A DNA stretch of 64,000 nt from Martelella sp. AD-3 (GTDB lineage Bacteria > Pseudomonadota > Alphaproteobacteria > Rhizobiales > Rhizobiaceae), in contig NZ_CP014275.1 of assembly GCF_001578105.1 (NCBI RefSeq), positions 2,852,001 through 2,916,000 of the forward strand, written 5' to 3'. The position numbers were made by a program, and so were the translations under genes. The notes below the pieces were generated by a model. The model saw only the letters and a list, made by a program, of their open reading frames with translations, searched no databases and was not told the origin of the DNA. Shown in pieces: positions 25,240 to 33,847 of the stretch; the stretch's first letter is position 1; each line of letters begins with the position of its first letter.

Positions 25240-25806
25240 ATGGGGGTAAAGGCCGTATTGAAGCGCTGCGCCTGGACAGCCGGCGCAGCCCTTCTCTGTG
25301 GGGGGCTTTATCTCGGCGGCCTGCAGTTGACCGGCAATTTCCATGAGGTTCATGCCGGCGCGCTCTATCGTTCCGCTCAGCCAAGCGCCGACGATCTGAC
25401 TGACTACGCCAAACGCCACGGCATCAGGACGGTGATCAATCTGCGCGGCGCGCATCCGGGCCGGGCCTGGTATGATCAGGAAATCGCCGCAAGCGAGGCG
25501 CTCGGGATCACCCATGTCGACTTCGGCATGTCCGACAGCCGGGAATTGCCGCTCGATCGCAGCCTGGAGCTTCTGGCGCTGATGCGCGACGCGGAAAAGC
25601 CGCTTCTCATTCACTGCAAGGCCGGCGCAGACCGCACGGGGCTGGCCGCGGTCATGTATCTGCAGCAACTGGCAGGCATTGACGAGGAAACGGCCGAATG
25701 GCAGCTCTCCCCGATCTACGGTCACCTCAATATTCCGATGACCGGCCCGTGGGCCATGGACCGGACCTGGGAACGGCTGGAAAAGGATTTCGGCCTGCCG
25801 AGCTGA
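25240..25806 (+). CDS. Membrane-anchored dual-specificity/tyrosine phosphatase-like protein
   Basis: A 188-residue cysteine phosphatase. The active-site loop HCKAGADRTG (H-C-x5-R) is intact and preceded by the general-acid region DFGMSDSRELPLD. It groups with bacterial proteins annotated as dual-specificity or inositol-type phosphatases (FHEVHAGALYRSAQPSADDL is a typical N-terminal segment). Residues 10-32 form one membrane helix, so the catalytic part is probably held at the inner membrane, likely on the periplasmic side. ATG 25240 follows GGGAG; the frame is open far upstream but only as a shadow of the receptor. It is divergent from the TonB receptor and converges with the LysR gene. Substrate unknown. 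Confidence 0.82.
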   Translation: MGVKAVLKRCAWTAGAALLCGGLYLGGLQLTGNFHEVHAGALYRSAQPSADDLTDYAKRHGIRTVINLRGAHPGRAWYDQEIAASEALGITHVDFGMSDSRELPLDRSLELLALMRDAEKPLLIHCKAGADRTGLAAVMYLQQLAGIDEETAEWQLSPIYGHLNIPMTGPWAMDRTWERLEKDFGLPS

Positions 25807-25812
25807 GGAAGC

Positions 25813-26706
25813 CTATGCCGCATCGACGATGAAGCGGCTCCGTTCCTCCCGGAACCGCCGGGTGAGAAAGGCCCGCACCAGCGCGATGCGCGCAAGATTG
25901 CCGGTATCGGGGTGTGACAGCAGGTAGTAGGACCGCCGGAAACTGATCTCCGGCAGAATGCTGACAAGGCCCGGACTGTCGCGCACGACGAAATCATGCA
26001 GGATGCCGATGCCGATGCCCGCGCGAACGGCCTCGATCTGACCGGCGACGCCGGCGCAGCGAAACAGCCGGCCCGCAGACCGGCCGAGATGGTTGGCATA
26101 GTTCAGCGAGGAGGCATAGGCGTAGTCCTCCACGCCCGTCACCGCGACATGCCCGGACAGCGCGTGCTCGTCATTTGGCGTGCCGAACCGGTCCAGATAG
26201 GCGCGCGCCGCATAGACGCCGAGCGTGTAGTCGGTCAGCTTGGAGACGACCAGCCTGCCCTCCTCCGGCGGGTCGAGCGTGATCGCAAGGTCCGCCTCGC
26301 GCTTCGACAGCGAGAATGTGCGCGGCAGCGGCACGAGCTCGACGACAAGGGCTGGATGCTGCTCCTGCAGGCGGCCAAGCTCGCCGGCCAGAAAATAGGT
26401 GCCGAGGCCGTCCGGCGCGCCGACGCGCACGGTGCCGGCAAGGCTCGCGCCGCGCGCCCGCGTATCCTCCGTGATCCCGAGAATTTCCGTTTCCACCCGT
26501 TCGGCGACGACAAGCAACCGCTCGCCCGCCTCCGTCAGCGTCGAGCCGGCTGGCGTGCGCTCGAACAACGGCTCGCCGAGCGCCTCCTCCAGCGCATTGA
26601 TGCGGCGCGAAACCGTGGCATGGTTGAGCGTCAGCGCCCGGGCGGCCGCAAGGAACTGGCCATGGCGGGCGACCGCCAGAAAAACGCGCAAATGATCCCA
26701 GTCCAT
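25813..26706 (-). CDS. LysR-family transcriptional regulator, probably of mmsA
   Basis: A 297-residue LysR-type regulator. The N-terminal winged helix-turn-helix (DHLRVFLAVARHGQFLAAARALTLNHATVSRRINALEEALG) is standard, followed by a two-lobed effector domain. I chose ATG 26706 (MDWDHLRVF); 23 upstream codons are not family-like. It is divergent from mmsA with 248 bp between them, and a LysR gene next to mmsA is often its regulator, so control of valine or inositol breakdown is a reasonable inference. The spacer contains a paired palindromic repeat. Confidence 0.9.
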   Translation of the reverse strand: MDWDHLRVFLAVARHGQFLAAARALTLNHATVSRRINALEEALGEPLFERTPAGSTLTEAGERLLVVAERVETEILGITEDTRARGASLAGTVRVGAPDGLGTYFLAGELGRLQEQHPALVVELVPLPRTFSLSKREADLAITLDPPEEGRLVVSKLTDYTLGVYAARAYLDRFGTPNDEHALSGHVAVTGVEDYAYASSLNYANHLGRSAGRLFRCAGVAGQIEAVRAGIGIGILHDFVVRDSPGLVSILPEISFRRSYYLLSHPDTGNLARIALVRAFLTRRFREERSRFIVDAA

Positions 26707-26824
26707 CGATGTCCTATAATTTTTGCACAACAGATTTGTAAAATATCCTGTTTCTTTGCAGAAATTAATAGGCAAGAGTGCAGGTGACAGTCAAACCGAG
26801 ATGCGACAGGATGCTCTCTTGCTT

Positions 26825-26907
26825 GCGTCACCCTCGGGCTTGACCCGAGGGTCCAGGCGGAACCGCTCCGCGACAATGGATCCTCGGGTCAAGCCCGAGG
26901 ATGACGC
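26825..26907. repeat. Paired REP-like palindrome between LysR and mmsA genes
   Basis: Two 31-bp units in opposite orientation (26825-26855 and 26877-26907) agree at 29 of 31 positions. Each is itself a hairpin: CCCTCGGG-CTTGA-CCCGAGGG and TCCTCGGG-TCAAG-CCCGAGGA. The two differences form a pair, so base pairing is kept. The LysR promoter region and the mmsA promoter lie on either side. Confidence 0.8.
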
Positions 26908-26954
26908 TGAAGGGGACGGCGGGTCCTGTCGCCTGAAAAACCGGAGGAACCACC

Positions 26955-28451
26955 ATGAAATCCATCCAGCACTTCATCAACGGCAAGATCGCCGCGGGCT
27001 CCGGCAGCCGCACCGTGCCGACCTACAACCCGGCAACGGGCGAACAGAGCGGCGAACTGTCACTTGCCAATGGCGCCGACGTCCGCGCCGCCGTCGAAGC
27101 GGCAACGGCCGCCTTCCCGGCCTGGGCGGAGACGACGCCGCTGCGCCGGGCCCGTATCCTGAACAGGTTCCTCGGCATTCTCGAAGACCGGAGCGATGAG
27201 CTGGCGAAGGTGATCACCGCCGAGCACGGGAAGGTTCATTCCGATGCGCTGGGCGAGATCCAGCGCGGCATGGAAGTGGTCGAGTTCGCCACCGCCGCCC
27301 CGCAGCTTCTGAAGGGCGAGTTCACCGAAAATGTCGGCACCGCCGTCGACAGCTGGTCGATGCGCCAGCCGCTCGGCGTCGTCGCCGGCATCACGCCGTT
27401 CAACTTTCCGGCGATGGTGCCGATGTGGATGTTCCCGGTCGCGCTTGCCTGCGGCAACTGCTTCGTCCTGAAGCCGTCCGAACGCGACCCCTCCGCCTCC
27501 CTTCTGATTGCCGAATGGCTGAAGGAGGCTGGCCTTCCCGACGGCGTCTTCAACGTCGTCCAGGGCGACAAGGAGGCCGTCGACGCGATCCTCGCCGATC
27601 CCGACATCCAGGCCGTCAGCTTTGTCGGGTCCACCCCGATCGCGCGCTATATCTACACGACCGCAACGGCGAGCGGCAAACGCTGCCAGGCGCTCGGCGG
27701 CGCGAAGAACCACATGATCGTGATGCCCGACGCCGACATGGACCAGGCCGCCGACGCGCTGATGGGAGCCGCCTATGGCTCGGCCGGCGAGCGCTGCATG
27801 GCGATCTCGGTCGCCGTTCCCGTCGGCGACGAGACCGCCGACCGGCTGATCGACAAGCTGAAGCCCCGGATCGCCGCCCTCAAGGTCGGCCCCGGCACCG
27901 ATCCGGAAGCCGATATGGGCCCGGTCGTCACGGCGGCCGCGCGCGACAAGATCCTCGGCCTGATCGATTCGGGCGTCGAGGAAGGCGCGGACCTCGTTGT
28001 CGACGGTCGCGGCCTGAAGCTGCAGGGCTATGAGAACGGCTACTTCGTCGGCGCGACGCTCTTCGATCATGTCACGACCGACATGAAGATCTACAGGGAA
28101 GAGATCTTCGGTCCGGTCCTCTCGGTTGCCCGCGCCGCAAGCTATGACGAGGCGGCGCAGTGGATCAACGACCACGAATACGGCAATGGCACGGCGATCT
28201 TCACCCGCGACGGCGATGCCGCCCGCGAATTCGCCCACAAGATCAAGGTCGGCATGGTCGGCATCAATGTCCCGATCCCGGTTCCGATGGCGTTTCATTC
28301 CTTCGGTGGCTGGAAGGCCTCGCTCTTCGGCGATCATCACATGCACGGTCCCGAGGGCGTGCGCTTCTATACCCGCATGAAGACCATCACCAGCCGCTGG
28401 CCCAAGGGCATCCGCTCAGGCGCCGAATTCTCCATGCCGACGATGAAATAG
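26955..28451 (+). CDS. mmsA: Methylmalonate-semialdehyde dehydrogenase (CoA-acylating)
   Basis: A 498-residue aldehyde dehydrogenase that converts methylmalonate semialdehyde (or malonate semialdehyde) to propionyl-CoA or acetyl-CoA with NAD+ and CoA, in valine, thymine and inositol breakdown. The family features are [31 protein letters not shown] and the catalytic cysteine in [11 protein letters not shown]; the usual catalytic Glu of other ALDHs is absent, as normal for this class. CGGAGGA precedes the start. It stands alone beside a divergent LysR regulator and ends in a strong terminator. Confidence 0.95.
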   Translation: MKSIQHFINGKIAAGSGSRTVPTYNPATGEQSGELSLANGADVRAAVEAATAAFPAWAETTPLRRARILNRFLGILEDRSDELAKVITAEHGKVHSDALGEIQRGMEVVEFATAAPQLLKGEFTENVGTAVDSWSMRQPLGVVAGITPFNFPAMVPMWMFPVALACGNCFVLKPSERDPSASLLIAEWLKEAGLPDGVFNVVQGDKEAVDAILADPDIQAVSFVGSTPIARYIYTTATASGKRCQALGGAKNHMIVMPDADMDQAADALMGAAYGSAGERCMAISVAVPVGDETADRLIDKLKPRIAALKVGPGTDPEADMGPVVTAAARDKILGLIDSGVEEGADLVVDGRGLKLQGYENGYFVGATLFDHVTTDMKIYREEIFGPVLSVARAASYDEAAQWINDHEYGNGTAIFTRDGDAAREFAHKIKVGMVGINVPIPVPMAFHSFGGWKASLFGDHHMHGPEGVRFYTRMKTITSRWPKGIRSGAEFSMPTMK

Positions 28452-28480
28452 GCGGCATCCGCATACCCGGGACAATAGCA

Positions 28481-28507
28481 ATCCGCCCCTTACCGGGCGG
28501 ATTTTTT
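28481..28507 (+). terminator. Rho-independent terminator of mmsA
   Basis: ATCCGCCC-CTTACC-GGGCGGAT followed by a run of T, 29 bp after the mmsA stop. Confidence 0.9.
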
Positions 28508-28529
28508 CTGCTATACCAACGGTCACAAG

Positions 28530-28614
28530 AGAGACAGGGGCGCCCGATCAAACGGGCTGAGAAGCACCCTTGGAACCTGATCCGGATCATACCGGCGGAG
28601 GGAGTCGCTCGGGC
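28530..28614 (+). promoter_or_regulatory. TPP riboswitch (THI element)
   Basis: The conserved aptamer blocks occur in order: ACAGGGGCGCCCG, then GGGCTGAGA, then CACCC-TT-GGAACCTGATCCGG, then ACCGGCGGAGGGA. Bound thiamine pyrophosphate would lower expression of thiM (start 28671) and probably thiD. I see no clear terminator before thiM, so control may act on translation. Confidence 0.92.
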
Positions 28615-28670
28615 CTTTCCTGATCTGGCCCGTCCGGCTTTCCCGCTGAAACAAGAAAAGGGAAACCGGC

Positions 28671-29465
28671 ATGACGGACGCCGACATTCTGTTGACCGAG
28701 ATGCGCGAGAAAGCGCCGCTGGTGCACTGCATCACCAATCATGTGGCGATGAACATCGCCGCCAATGTCCTGCTTGCGGCCGGCGCCTCGCCGGCGATGG
28801 TGCTGGCAGAGGAAGAGGCGGGCGAATTTGCCGGGCTCGCCGACGCCTTGACGATCAATATCGGCACGCTGACCTCCGCTCGACTGGCCTCTATGAAGGC
28901 GGCCATTGCCGGCGCAAGAGACGGCGGAAAGCCCTGGGTGTTCGACCCCGTCGCCCATTTCGCAACCGACTATCGCAGAAAGGCCGCGCGCGCGATCCTC
29001 GATCTCGGCCCGGCCGTCCTGCGCGGCAATGCCTCGGAAATCCTCGCCTTCTCCGGCGCGGCGGCACACGGCAAGGGCGTTGATGCCGGCGATGGCGTTC
29101 TTGCGGCGGAAGAGACCGCGCGCCGTCTTGCCGCCGAGGGCAAGATGGTGGTTGCCGTCACCGGCGAGACCGATTTCGTCACCGACGGTCGCCGCGCCGC
29201 GCGGGTTGCGGGCGGTTCGCCCCTGATGCCGAAGGTCACCGCGCTCGGCTGCGCGCTGACCTGCCTTGTCGGGGCCTTTGTCGGCACGCGCCCGGCCGAT
29301 CCCTTTTCCGCAACGATCGCCGCCTTCGCGCTCTATGCGGTCGCCGGCGGCAAGGCGCACGGAATGGCGCAAGGCCCCGGCACCTTCGCCCCGCAGTTTC
29401 TCGACGCCCTCGCCGCAACGGGCCCGGCGGAACTGAAGGCCGGCGCCAGGGTTACACTCCTGTGA
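28671..29465 (+). CDS. thiM: Hydroxyethylthiazole kinase
   Basis: A 264-residue kinase that phosphorylates 4-methyl-5-(2-hydroxyethyl)thiazole, a salvage step for thiamine. The N-terminal PLVHCITNHVAMNIAANVLLAAGASPAM is diagnostic, and the catalytic cysteine lies in VTALGCALTCLVGAF. AAAGGGAAA precedes the start. It is the first gene after the TPP riboswitch and is followed by thiD after 151 bp. thiE, which normally lies between or beside them, is missing from this position. Confidence 0.95.
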   Translation: MTDADILLTEMREKAPLVHCITNHVAMNIAANVLLAAGASPAMVLAEEEAGEFAGLADALTINIGTLTSARLASMKAAIAGARDGGKPWVFDPVAHFATDYRRKAARAILDLGPAVLRGNASEILAFSGAAAHGKGVDAGDGVLAAEETARRLAAEGKMVVAVTGETDFVTDGRRAARVAGGSPLMPKVTALGCALTCLVGAFVGTRPADPFSATIAAFALYAVAGGKAHGMAQGPGTFAPQFLDALAATGPAELKAGARVTLL

Positions 29466-29616
29466 GGCGGGACGTGCGCGGCTGTGACGGCGCAGGGCGC
29501 CTCGGCATCGGCCGATTGAAACGCGAGCAGCCCCTTTCCACATGTCCCGCAGGCGGCCCCGTCGCCGAACATACCAACAGGCAGCGATGGCCCACGTCCA
29601 TCGGGAAGGCAAAGAC

Positions 29617-30417
29617 ATGATTGCGAATATTCTTTCGATCGCCGGCTCCGATCCCTCGGGCGGCGCCGGCATCCAGGCCGATCTCAAGACGTTTTCGGCA
29701 CGGGGGACCTACGGCATGGCGGCGATGACGGCGCTGACGGCGCAGAACACGCAGGGCGTGACCGGCGTGCACGAGGTGCCGTCCGCTTTCGTCGCCGAGC
29801 AGATCGCGGCGATCTTCGACGATGTCTCCGTCAGCGCGATCAAGATCGGGATGATCGCCAACGCCAGTATCGCCATCACCATTGCCGACAGCCTGCGCCA
29901 CCACGTCGAGGTGCCGGTCGTGCTCGACCCGGTGATGGTGGCCAAGGGCGGACACCGGCTTCTGCCGGAGGACGCGGTAGAGGCGCTGAAGGAGCATCTC
30001 CTGCCGCTTGCCGCCGTTCTGACGCCGAACCTGCCGGAGGCCGCGGCCCTGCTTGACGCGGACGTCGCGACCAATCGTGAAGCGATGATCGCCCAGGGCA
30101 ATGCGCTGCGCGGGCTCGGCGCCCAGGCCGTTCTGATGAAGGGCGGCCATCTGGAGGGCGACGACTGCCCGGACCTGCTGGTAACCGCTCTCGGCCATCA
30201 ATGGCTGGAGGGCGCGCGGATCGACACGGAAAACACCCACGGCACGGGCTGCACCCTGTCGAGCGCGATCGCCGCGGAAATCGGAAAGGGGCTTGCGCTT
30301 GCCGAAGCCGTCGTCATCGCCAAGGATTATGTCGCCGGCGCGATCGCGGCATCGGACAGGCTGTCCGTCGGCTCCGGCCACGGCCCCACCCATCACTTCC
30401 ATGCCCTTTGGCCGTGA
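29617..30417 (+). CDS. thiD: Hydroxymethylpyrimidine/phosphomethylpyrimidine kinase
   Basis: A 266-residue PfkB-like kinase that phosphorylates HMP and HMP-phosphate to the pyrophosphate used in thiamine synthesis. The N-terminal ILSIAGSDPSGGAGIQADLKTF and the C-terminal ENTHGTGCTLSSAIAAEI, with the catalytic Cys of the GTGC loop, are characteristic. I chose ATG 29617, preceded by GGAAGG; an upstream in-frame start at 29542 is not conserved. It is probably in the riboswitch-controlled unit with thiM. Confidence 0.95.
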   Translation: MIANILSIAGSDPSGGAGIQADLKTFSARGTYGMAAMTALTAQNTQGVTGVHEVPSAFVAEQIAAIFDDVSVSAIKIGMIANASIAITIADSLRHHVEVPVVLDPVMVAKGGHRLLPEDAVEALKEHLLPLAAVLTPNLPEAAALLDADVATNREAMIAQGNALRGLGAQAVLMKGGHLEGDDCPDLLVTALGHQWLEGARIDTENTHGTGCTLSSAIAAEIGKGLALAEAVVIAKDYVAGAIAASDRLSVGSGHGPTHHFHALWP

Positions 30418-30540
30418 TTTCAACAAATAGTGATGCCTAACGTCCGCGCGCGGGGCGAATTGATCTTTCGCAGCCGCTTACGCCACTGGCATCCCGTCGG
30501 CGGCTGGATATACTACAGGCGAAACGAGAAGGAGGTCTCG

Positions 30541-30984
30541 ATGAAGAAGAACTATCTGATCGCCGTCGCATTGGCGCTCTGTCTTGGCGCGGGCCCGGTT
30601 TTCGCGCAGGACGCCCCGCAAATGCTCCGTCAGGATGACATGAAGGCTATCGGCCAGGCCATGGGCCAGCTCGGCGCCATCGCCAAGGGCCAGAAGGGCT
30701 ACGATCCGGTCGTGGTCGAGGGCGCCCTGTCGTCGATCGCCGGTCATGCGAAGGACTTTCCGACGCATTTCCCGCCGGATTCCAAGACCGGAAACGACAC
30801 GGAAGCAAGCCCGGCGATCTGGGAAAACATGGACGATTTCACCGCCCGCGCCGACAAGCTTGCCGCCGATGCGAACGCGCTTCTCGCCGACCTTCCCTCC
30901 GACCAGGCCGCCGTCGGCAAGGCGATGCAGACGCTTGGCGCCAATTGCGGCGCATGCCACGAAATCTATCGCGTCAAGAACTGA
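30541..30984 (+). CDS. Class II cytochrome c (cytochrome c' type)
   Basis: A 147-residue periplasmic haem protein. The signal peptide ends at PVFAQ (about residue 23). The single haem motif CGACH is near the C-terminus (Cys136, Cys139, His140), the mark of class II cytochromes c, a four-helix bundle that binds NO or carries electrons. AGAAGGAGG precedes ATG 30541. A diheme cytochrome c follows after 50 bp, so they are likely co-transcribed. Confidence 0.9.
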   Translation: MKKNYLIAVALALCLGAGPVFAQDAPQMLRQDDMKAIGQAMGQLGAIAKGQKGYDPVVVEGALSSIAGHAKDFPTHFPPDSKTGNDTEASPAIWENMDDFTARADKLAADANALLADLPSDQAAVGKAMQTLGANCGACHEIYRVKN

Positions 30985-31034
30985 CCCCGGCAGCCCTGGA
31001 CCAGGGCTGAGACGGGTATTCAAGGAGCCGAAGC

Positions 31035-31943
31035 GTGAGACCACGCATCACGATCGGAGTGCTGGTTGTCGCCGCGCTGTTCATGGGCGCGGCGTTCATC
31101 GTTGCGCTCACGCCGCCCAGGCTTGACCCCGAAGCGCTCAGAAGCGCCGCGGTCGCCGACACGCAAAACGGCGAGAAAATCTTCTGGGCAAGCGGTTGCG
31201 CCGGCTGCCATGCCGCCCCCGGCGCCGAAGGCGACCAGAGGCTGGTGCTCGCCGGCGGCCTGCCGATCGAAAGCGATTTCGGCACGTTTCATGCCCCGAA
31301 CATTTCTCCCGACGAAGGCCACGGCATCGGCGACTGGACCTTTTACGAGTTTGCCAATGCGCTGAAGAAGGGCATCGGGCGCCATGGCGAGAACCTCTAC
31401 CCCGCCCTGCCCTACACGTCCTATGTGCGCATGACGAACCAGGATGTGCGCGACCTGCACGGCTACATCATGACGCTGCCGAAGAGCAGCGAACCGAGCA
31501 AGCCGCACGACATTGCCTTCCCGTTCAACATCCGGCTGGCGCTTTCCTTCTGGAAACGACTCTATTTTTCCGATCAGCCGCGCGTCACGCTTGCCGACGC
31601 CGCGCCCGAGGTCATGCGCGGACAGTATCTGGTGGAAGGCCCGGGCCATTGCGGCGAATGCCACACGCCGCGCAATGCGCTTGGCGGCCTGAAATATGGC
31701 GACTGGCTGGCCGGCGGGCCCAACCCCGACGGCGAAGGCATGATCCCGGACATCACGCCGGGATCGCGGGCCATCGGCGACTGGACGGCAAGCCAGATCG
31801 CAGACTATCTCGAGACCGGCTTCACGCCCGATTACGATACGGTCGGCGGCTCGATGGTCGAGGTGCAACAGAATGTCTCGCACCTCACGCGCGCCGATCT
31901 CGAGGCGATCGGCGCCTATCTGAAGGCCGTGCCGGCAAAGTGA
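31035..31943 (+). CDS. Membrane-anchored diheme cytochrome c
   Basis: A 302-residue cytochrome with two haem-binding sites, CAGCH (Cys55, Cys58, His59) and CGECH (Cys206, Cys209, His210), each followed by a class I cytochrome c fold. Residues 7-25 form an uncleaved signal anchor, so the protein faces the periplasm from the inner membrane. It resembles the cytochrome subunits of membrane sugar/alcohol dehydrogenases and of nitric-oxide or sulfur-oxidation partners. The start is GTG 31035, with AAGGAG just upstream. Electron partners are not in the window beyond the neighbouring class II cytochrome. Confidence 0.88.
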   Translation: MRPRITIGVLVVAALFMGAAFIVALTPPRLDPEALRSAAVADTQNGEKIFWASGCAGCHAAPGAEGDQRLVLAGGLPIESDFGTFHAPNISPDEGHGIGDWTFYEFANALKKGIGRHGENLYPALPYTSYVRMTNQDVRDLHGYIMTLPKSSEPSKPHDIAFPFNIRLALSFWKRLYFSDQPRVTLADAAPEVMRGQYLVEGPGHCGECHTPRNALGGLKYGDWLAGGPNPDGEGMIPDITPGSRAIGDWTASQIADYLETGFTPDYDTVGGSMVEVQQNVSHLTRADLEAIGAYLKAVPAK

Positions 31944-31955
31944 GGCCGGCCGGTT

Positions 31956-32447
31956 TCAGGCGAGCGACTGCAGATAGCGCATGCCCGTCACCGGCCGGGC
32001 GACAAACTCCATCTGCTGGTAGAACTGGTGCGCCTTGGTGTTGCCCGTGGCGGCGCTGACGGAGAGATAGGCGCAACCCGCCGCCTTGGCGAAGTCGCGC
32101 GCGCGGGCAATCAGATGCTGGCCGACGCCATGGCTGCGATGGCCGTCGCGCACAAAGAGATGATGCAGGTCCATGCCGCGCAGGCCCTGCTGGGCGCGGT
32201 AGAGCGGGGTCAGAAGCGCATATCCGAGAAGCTGGGAACCGCCGTCGGCGACGAGCGCCGTTACCCAGGGCGCCGGCCCGAACAGGTCGCGCTTCAGCCC
32301 TTCGGCGTTCGCCTCCACGGCGTCGCCGTGAAAGGCGGCCAGAAGGCCGATCATGTCGAGCAATTGGGGAATATCGGTTTCGACCGCTTTCCTGATGGTC
32401 ATCAGTGCGGGTCGTTCCAGCGAGATTTCGTCTTGGTCTTCGGTCAT
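31956..32447 (-). CDS. GNAT-family N-acetyltransferase
   Basis: A 163-residue acetyltransferase. The acetyl-CoA motif is LFVRDGHRSHGVGQHLIARARDFAKAAGC, a GNAT motif A with a slightly atypical R-S-H-G-V-G loop, followed by NTKAHQFYQQMEFV. The target amine is unknown. I chose ATG 32447 because AGGGA lies 7 bp upstream; Met16 (32402) is a possible shorter start. The gene converges with the diheme cytochrome gene, 12 bp between stop codons. Confidence 0.83.
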   Translation of the reverse strand: MTEDQDEISLERPALMTIRKAVETDIPQLLDMIGLLAAFHGDAVEANAEGLKRDLFGPAPWVTALVADGGSQLLGYALLTPLYRAQQGLRGMDLHHLFVRDGHRSHGVGQHLIARARDFAKAAGCAYLSVSAATGNTKAHQFYQQMEFVARPVTGMRYLQSLA

Positions 32448-32644
32448 TGTCGTCCCTGGCCTTCGTTTCGAGCACCGCCGGGGACTTTGCTTCAACACCT
32501 TAGCCGCCCCCTGGCGGCCGGTGATGAACATGATCAATCGCGGCCGCTCCTATCGGAACAGCCAAAAATACGTGTGGTTGTGGGTAACGGTCTTGATCAT
32601 GGATTTTCAGATGCGCCGAAACGGCAGACTTGTCAATTGAAAAA

Positions 32645-33061
32645 TCACGCATGCTCCTCCGCGCACAGGCCGTGGTCGGCGAGCGAACGGATGACATAGC
32701 ATTCGCCGACAGCGTCGGCGTCGCAATGACCGGCGATCCGCGCCAGTTCCGTCTCCAGCCGTTTCAGCCGCGCGATCTTCTCGCGCACGAGGGCGAGGTG
32801 GTCGCGGGCAATCGCATCGGCGCGATCACACGGGGTTTCGGGATGCGCGGAAAGCTCCAGCAATTCGCGGATCGCATCAAGCGAGATGCCAAGGTCGCGG
32901 GCATGACGGATGAAGGCGAGCCGGCTCTCCTCCTCCCGCCCGTAACGGCGCTGATTGCCCTCGGACCGTTCCGCCGGCGCAATCAGCCCGCTCTGCTCGT
33001 AATAGCGGATGGTCGGCACCTTGACGCCGGTGCGCCGCGAAAGCTCGCCGATGGAAAACAT
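32645..33061 (-). CDS. MerR-family metal-responsive regulator
   Basis: A 138-residue MerR-type activator. The N-terminal helix-turn-helix (FSIGELSRRTGVKVPTIRYYEQSGLIAP) is standard, followed by a coiled coil (REKIARLKRLETELARIAG) and a short Cys-containing effector loop (HCDADAVGECYVIRSLADHGLC), with a further Cys near residue 78. This pattern fits the ZntR/CadR/PbrR group that senses Zn, Cd or Pb. It is divergent from a CDF transporter, and the spacer holds a MerR-type promoter, so the transporter is very likely its target. Confidence 0.9.
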   Translation of the reverse strand: MFSIGELSRRTGVKVPTIRYYEQSGLIAPAERSEGNQRRYGREEESRLAFIRHARDLGISLDAIRELLELSAHPETPCDRADAIARDHLALVREKIARLKRLETELARIAGHCDADAVGECYVIRSLADHGLCAEEHA

Positions 33062-33076
33062 GTTTCAGAAAACCTC

Positions 33077-33107
33077 TTGAACCTATAGTCGCTGGAGCAA
33101 TTATGGT
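33077..33107 (+). promoter_or_regulatory. MerR-type promoter with 19-bp spacer for the CDF gene
   Basis: TTGAAC (33077-33082) and TATGGT (33102-33107) are separated by 19 bp, longer than the usual 17 bp, as MerR activators require. The spacer carries an imperfect dyad (CTATAGT-CGC-TGGAGC). The ATG at 33103 lies inside the -10, so it cannot be the translation start. Confidence 0.7.
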
Positions 33108-33141
33108 GACCGGCATCGACAATTGCAACGGGTCGCGGACA

Positions 33142-33840
33142 ATGAGCGCATGCTGCGGACAAGCCACTTTCGACGGCATGTCGGAAGCCTACAAGAAAAG
33201 ACTGAAGATCGTCATCCTTCTCAACGCGGCGATGTTCATCGTCGAAATGGCGGCGGGCCAGGCGGCGCGGTCGCAGGCTCTCCAGGCAGACGCGCTCGAC
33301 TTTCTCGCCGACGCGCTGACTTACGGCATCTCCATGGCGGTGATCGGCGCCTCTCTGAAGACACGGTCCGTGGCCGCCGCTTTCAAGGGCGCGAGCCTGT
33401 TGCTGATGGGTCTCTGGGTGTTCGGGTCGACCGTATGGCGGTTTTTCGCCGCCGGCGTGCCGGAAGCGCCGGTGATGGGCGTCATCGGTCTGATGGCGCT
33501 TGCCGCCAACCTCGCCACGGTGCTGCTGCTCGTCAGCTACAAGGATGGCGACGCCAATGTCCGCTCCGTCTGGCTCTGCTCGCGCAATGACGCGATCGGC
33601 AATGTGGCGGTGATGGTCGCGGCCCTCGGCGTCTGGGGCTCGAGCGCCGCCTGGCCGGACCTCGCCGTCGCCTTCGTCATGGCCAGCCTGTTCCTCTCCT
33701 CCGCCTTCCAGATCCTGGCCCAGTCATGGCGGGAATTCCGCGCGGGCGAAGCAGAGGCGGGCGCGCCGAACCCGCCTGCCGAAGACGCGTGCTGCGAGAG
33801 GACCTGCTGCGACAGCCGGAGCGAGAGCCGACCCGCCTGA
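33142..33840 (+). CDS. CDF-type cation efflux protein with cysteine-rich tails
   Basis: A 232-residue cation diffusion facilitator-like membrane protein with about six helices. The metal-site region of helix 2 reads ADALDFLAD (D-x3-D instead of the H-x3-D of Zn transporters), and helix 5 reads SRNDAIGN. The usual C-terminal cytoplasmic domain is missing, replaced by a short Cys-rich tail (DACCERTCCDS); the N-terminus also has a Cys pair (MSACCG). I chose ATG 33142 because the upstream in-frame ATG 33103 lies in the promoter -10. A divergent MerR gene indicates metal-induced export; the metal is not known. Confidence 0.82.
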   Translation: MSACCGQATFDGMSEAYKKRLKIVILLNAAMFIVEMAAGQAARSQALQADALDFLADALTYGISMAVIGASLKTRSVAAAFKGASLLLMGLWVFGSTVWRFFAAGVPEAPVMGVIGLMALAANLATVLLLVSYKDGDANVRSVWLCSRNDAIGNVAVMVAALGVWGSSAAWPDLAVAFVMASLFLSSAFQILAQSWREFRAGEAEAGAPNPPAEDACCERTCCDSRSESRPA

Positions 33841-33847
33841 GACCAAA

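Noticed and set aside
33103..33141. N-terminal extension of the CDF protein from ATG 33103
   Set aside because: That ATG lies within the promoter -10, so it would not be in the mRNA.
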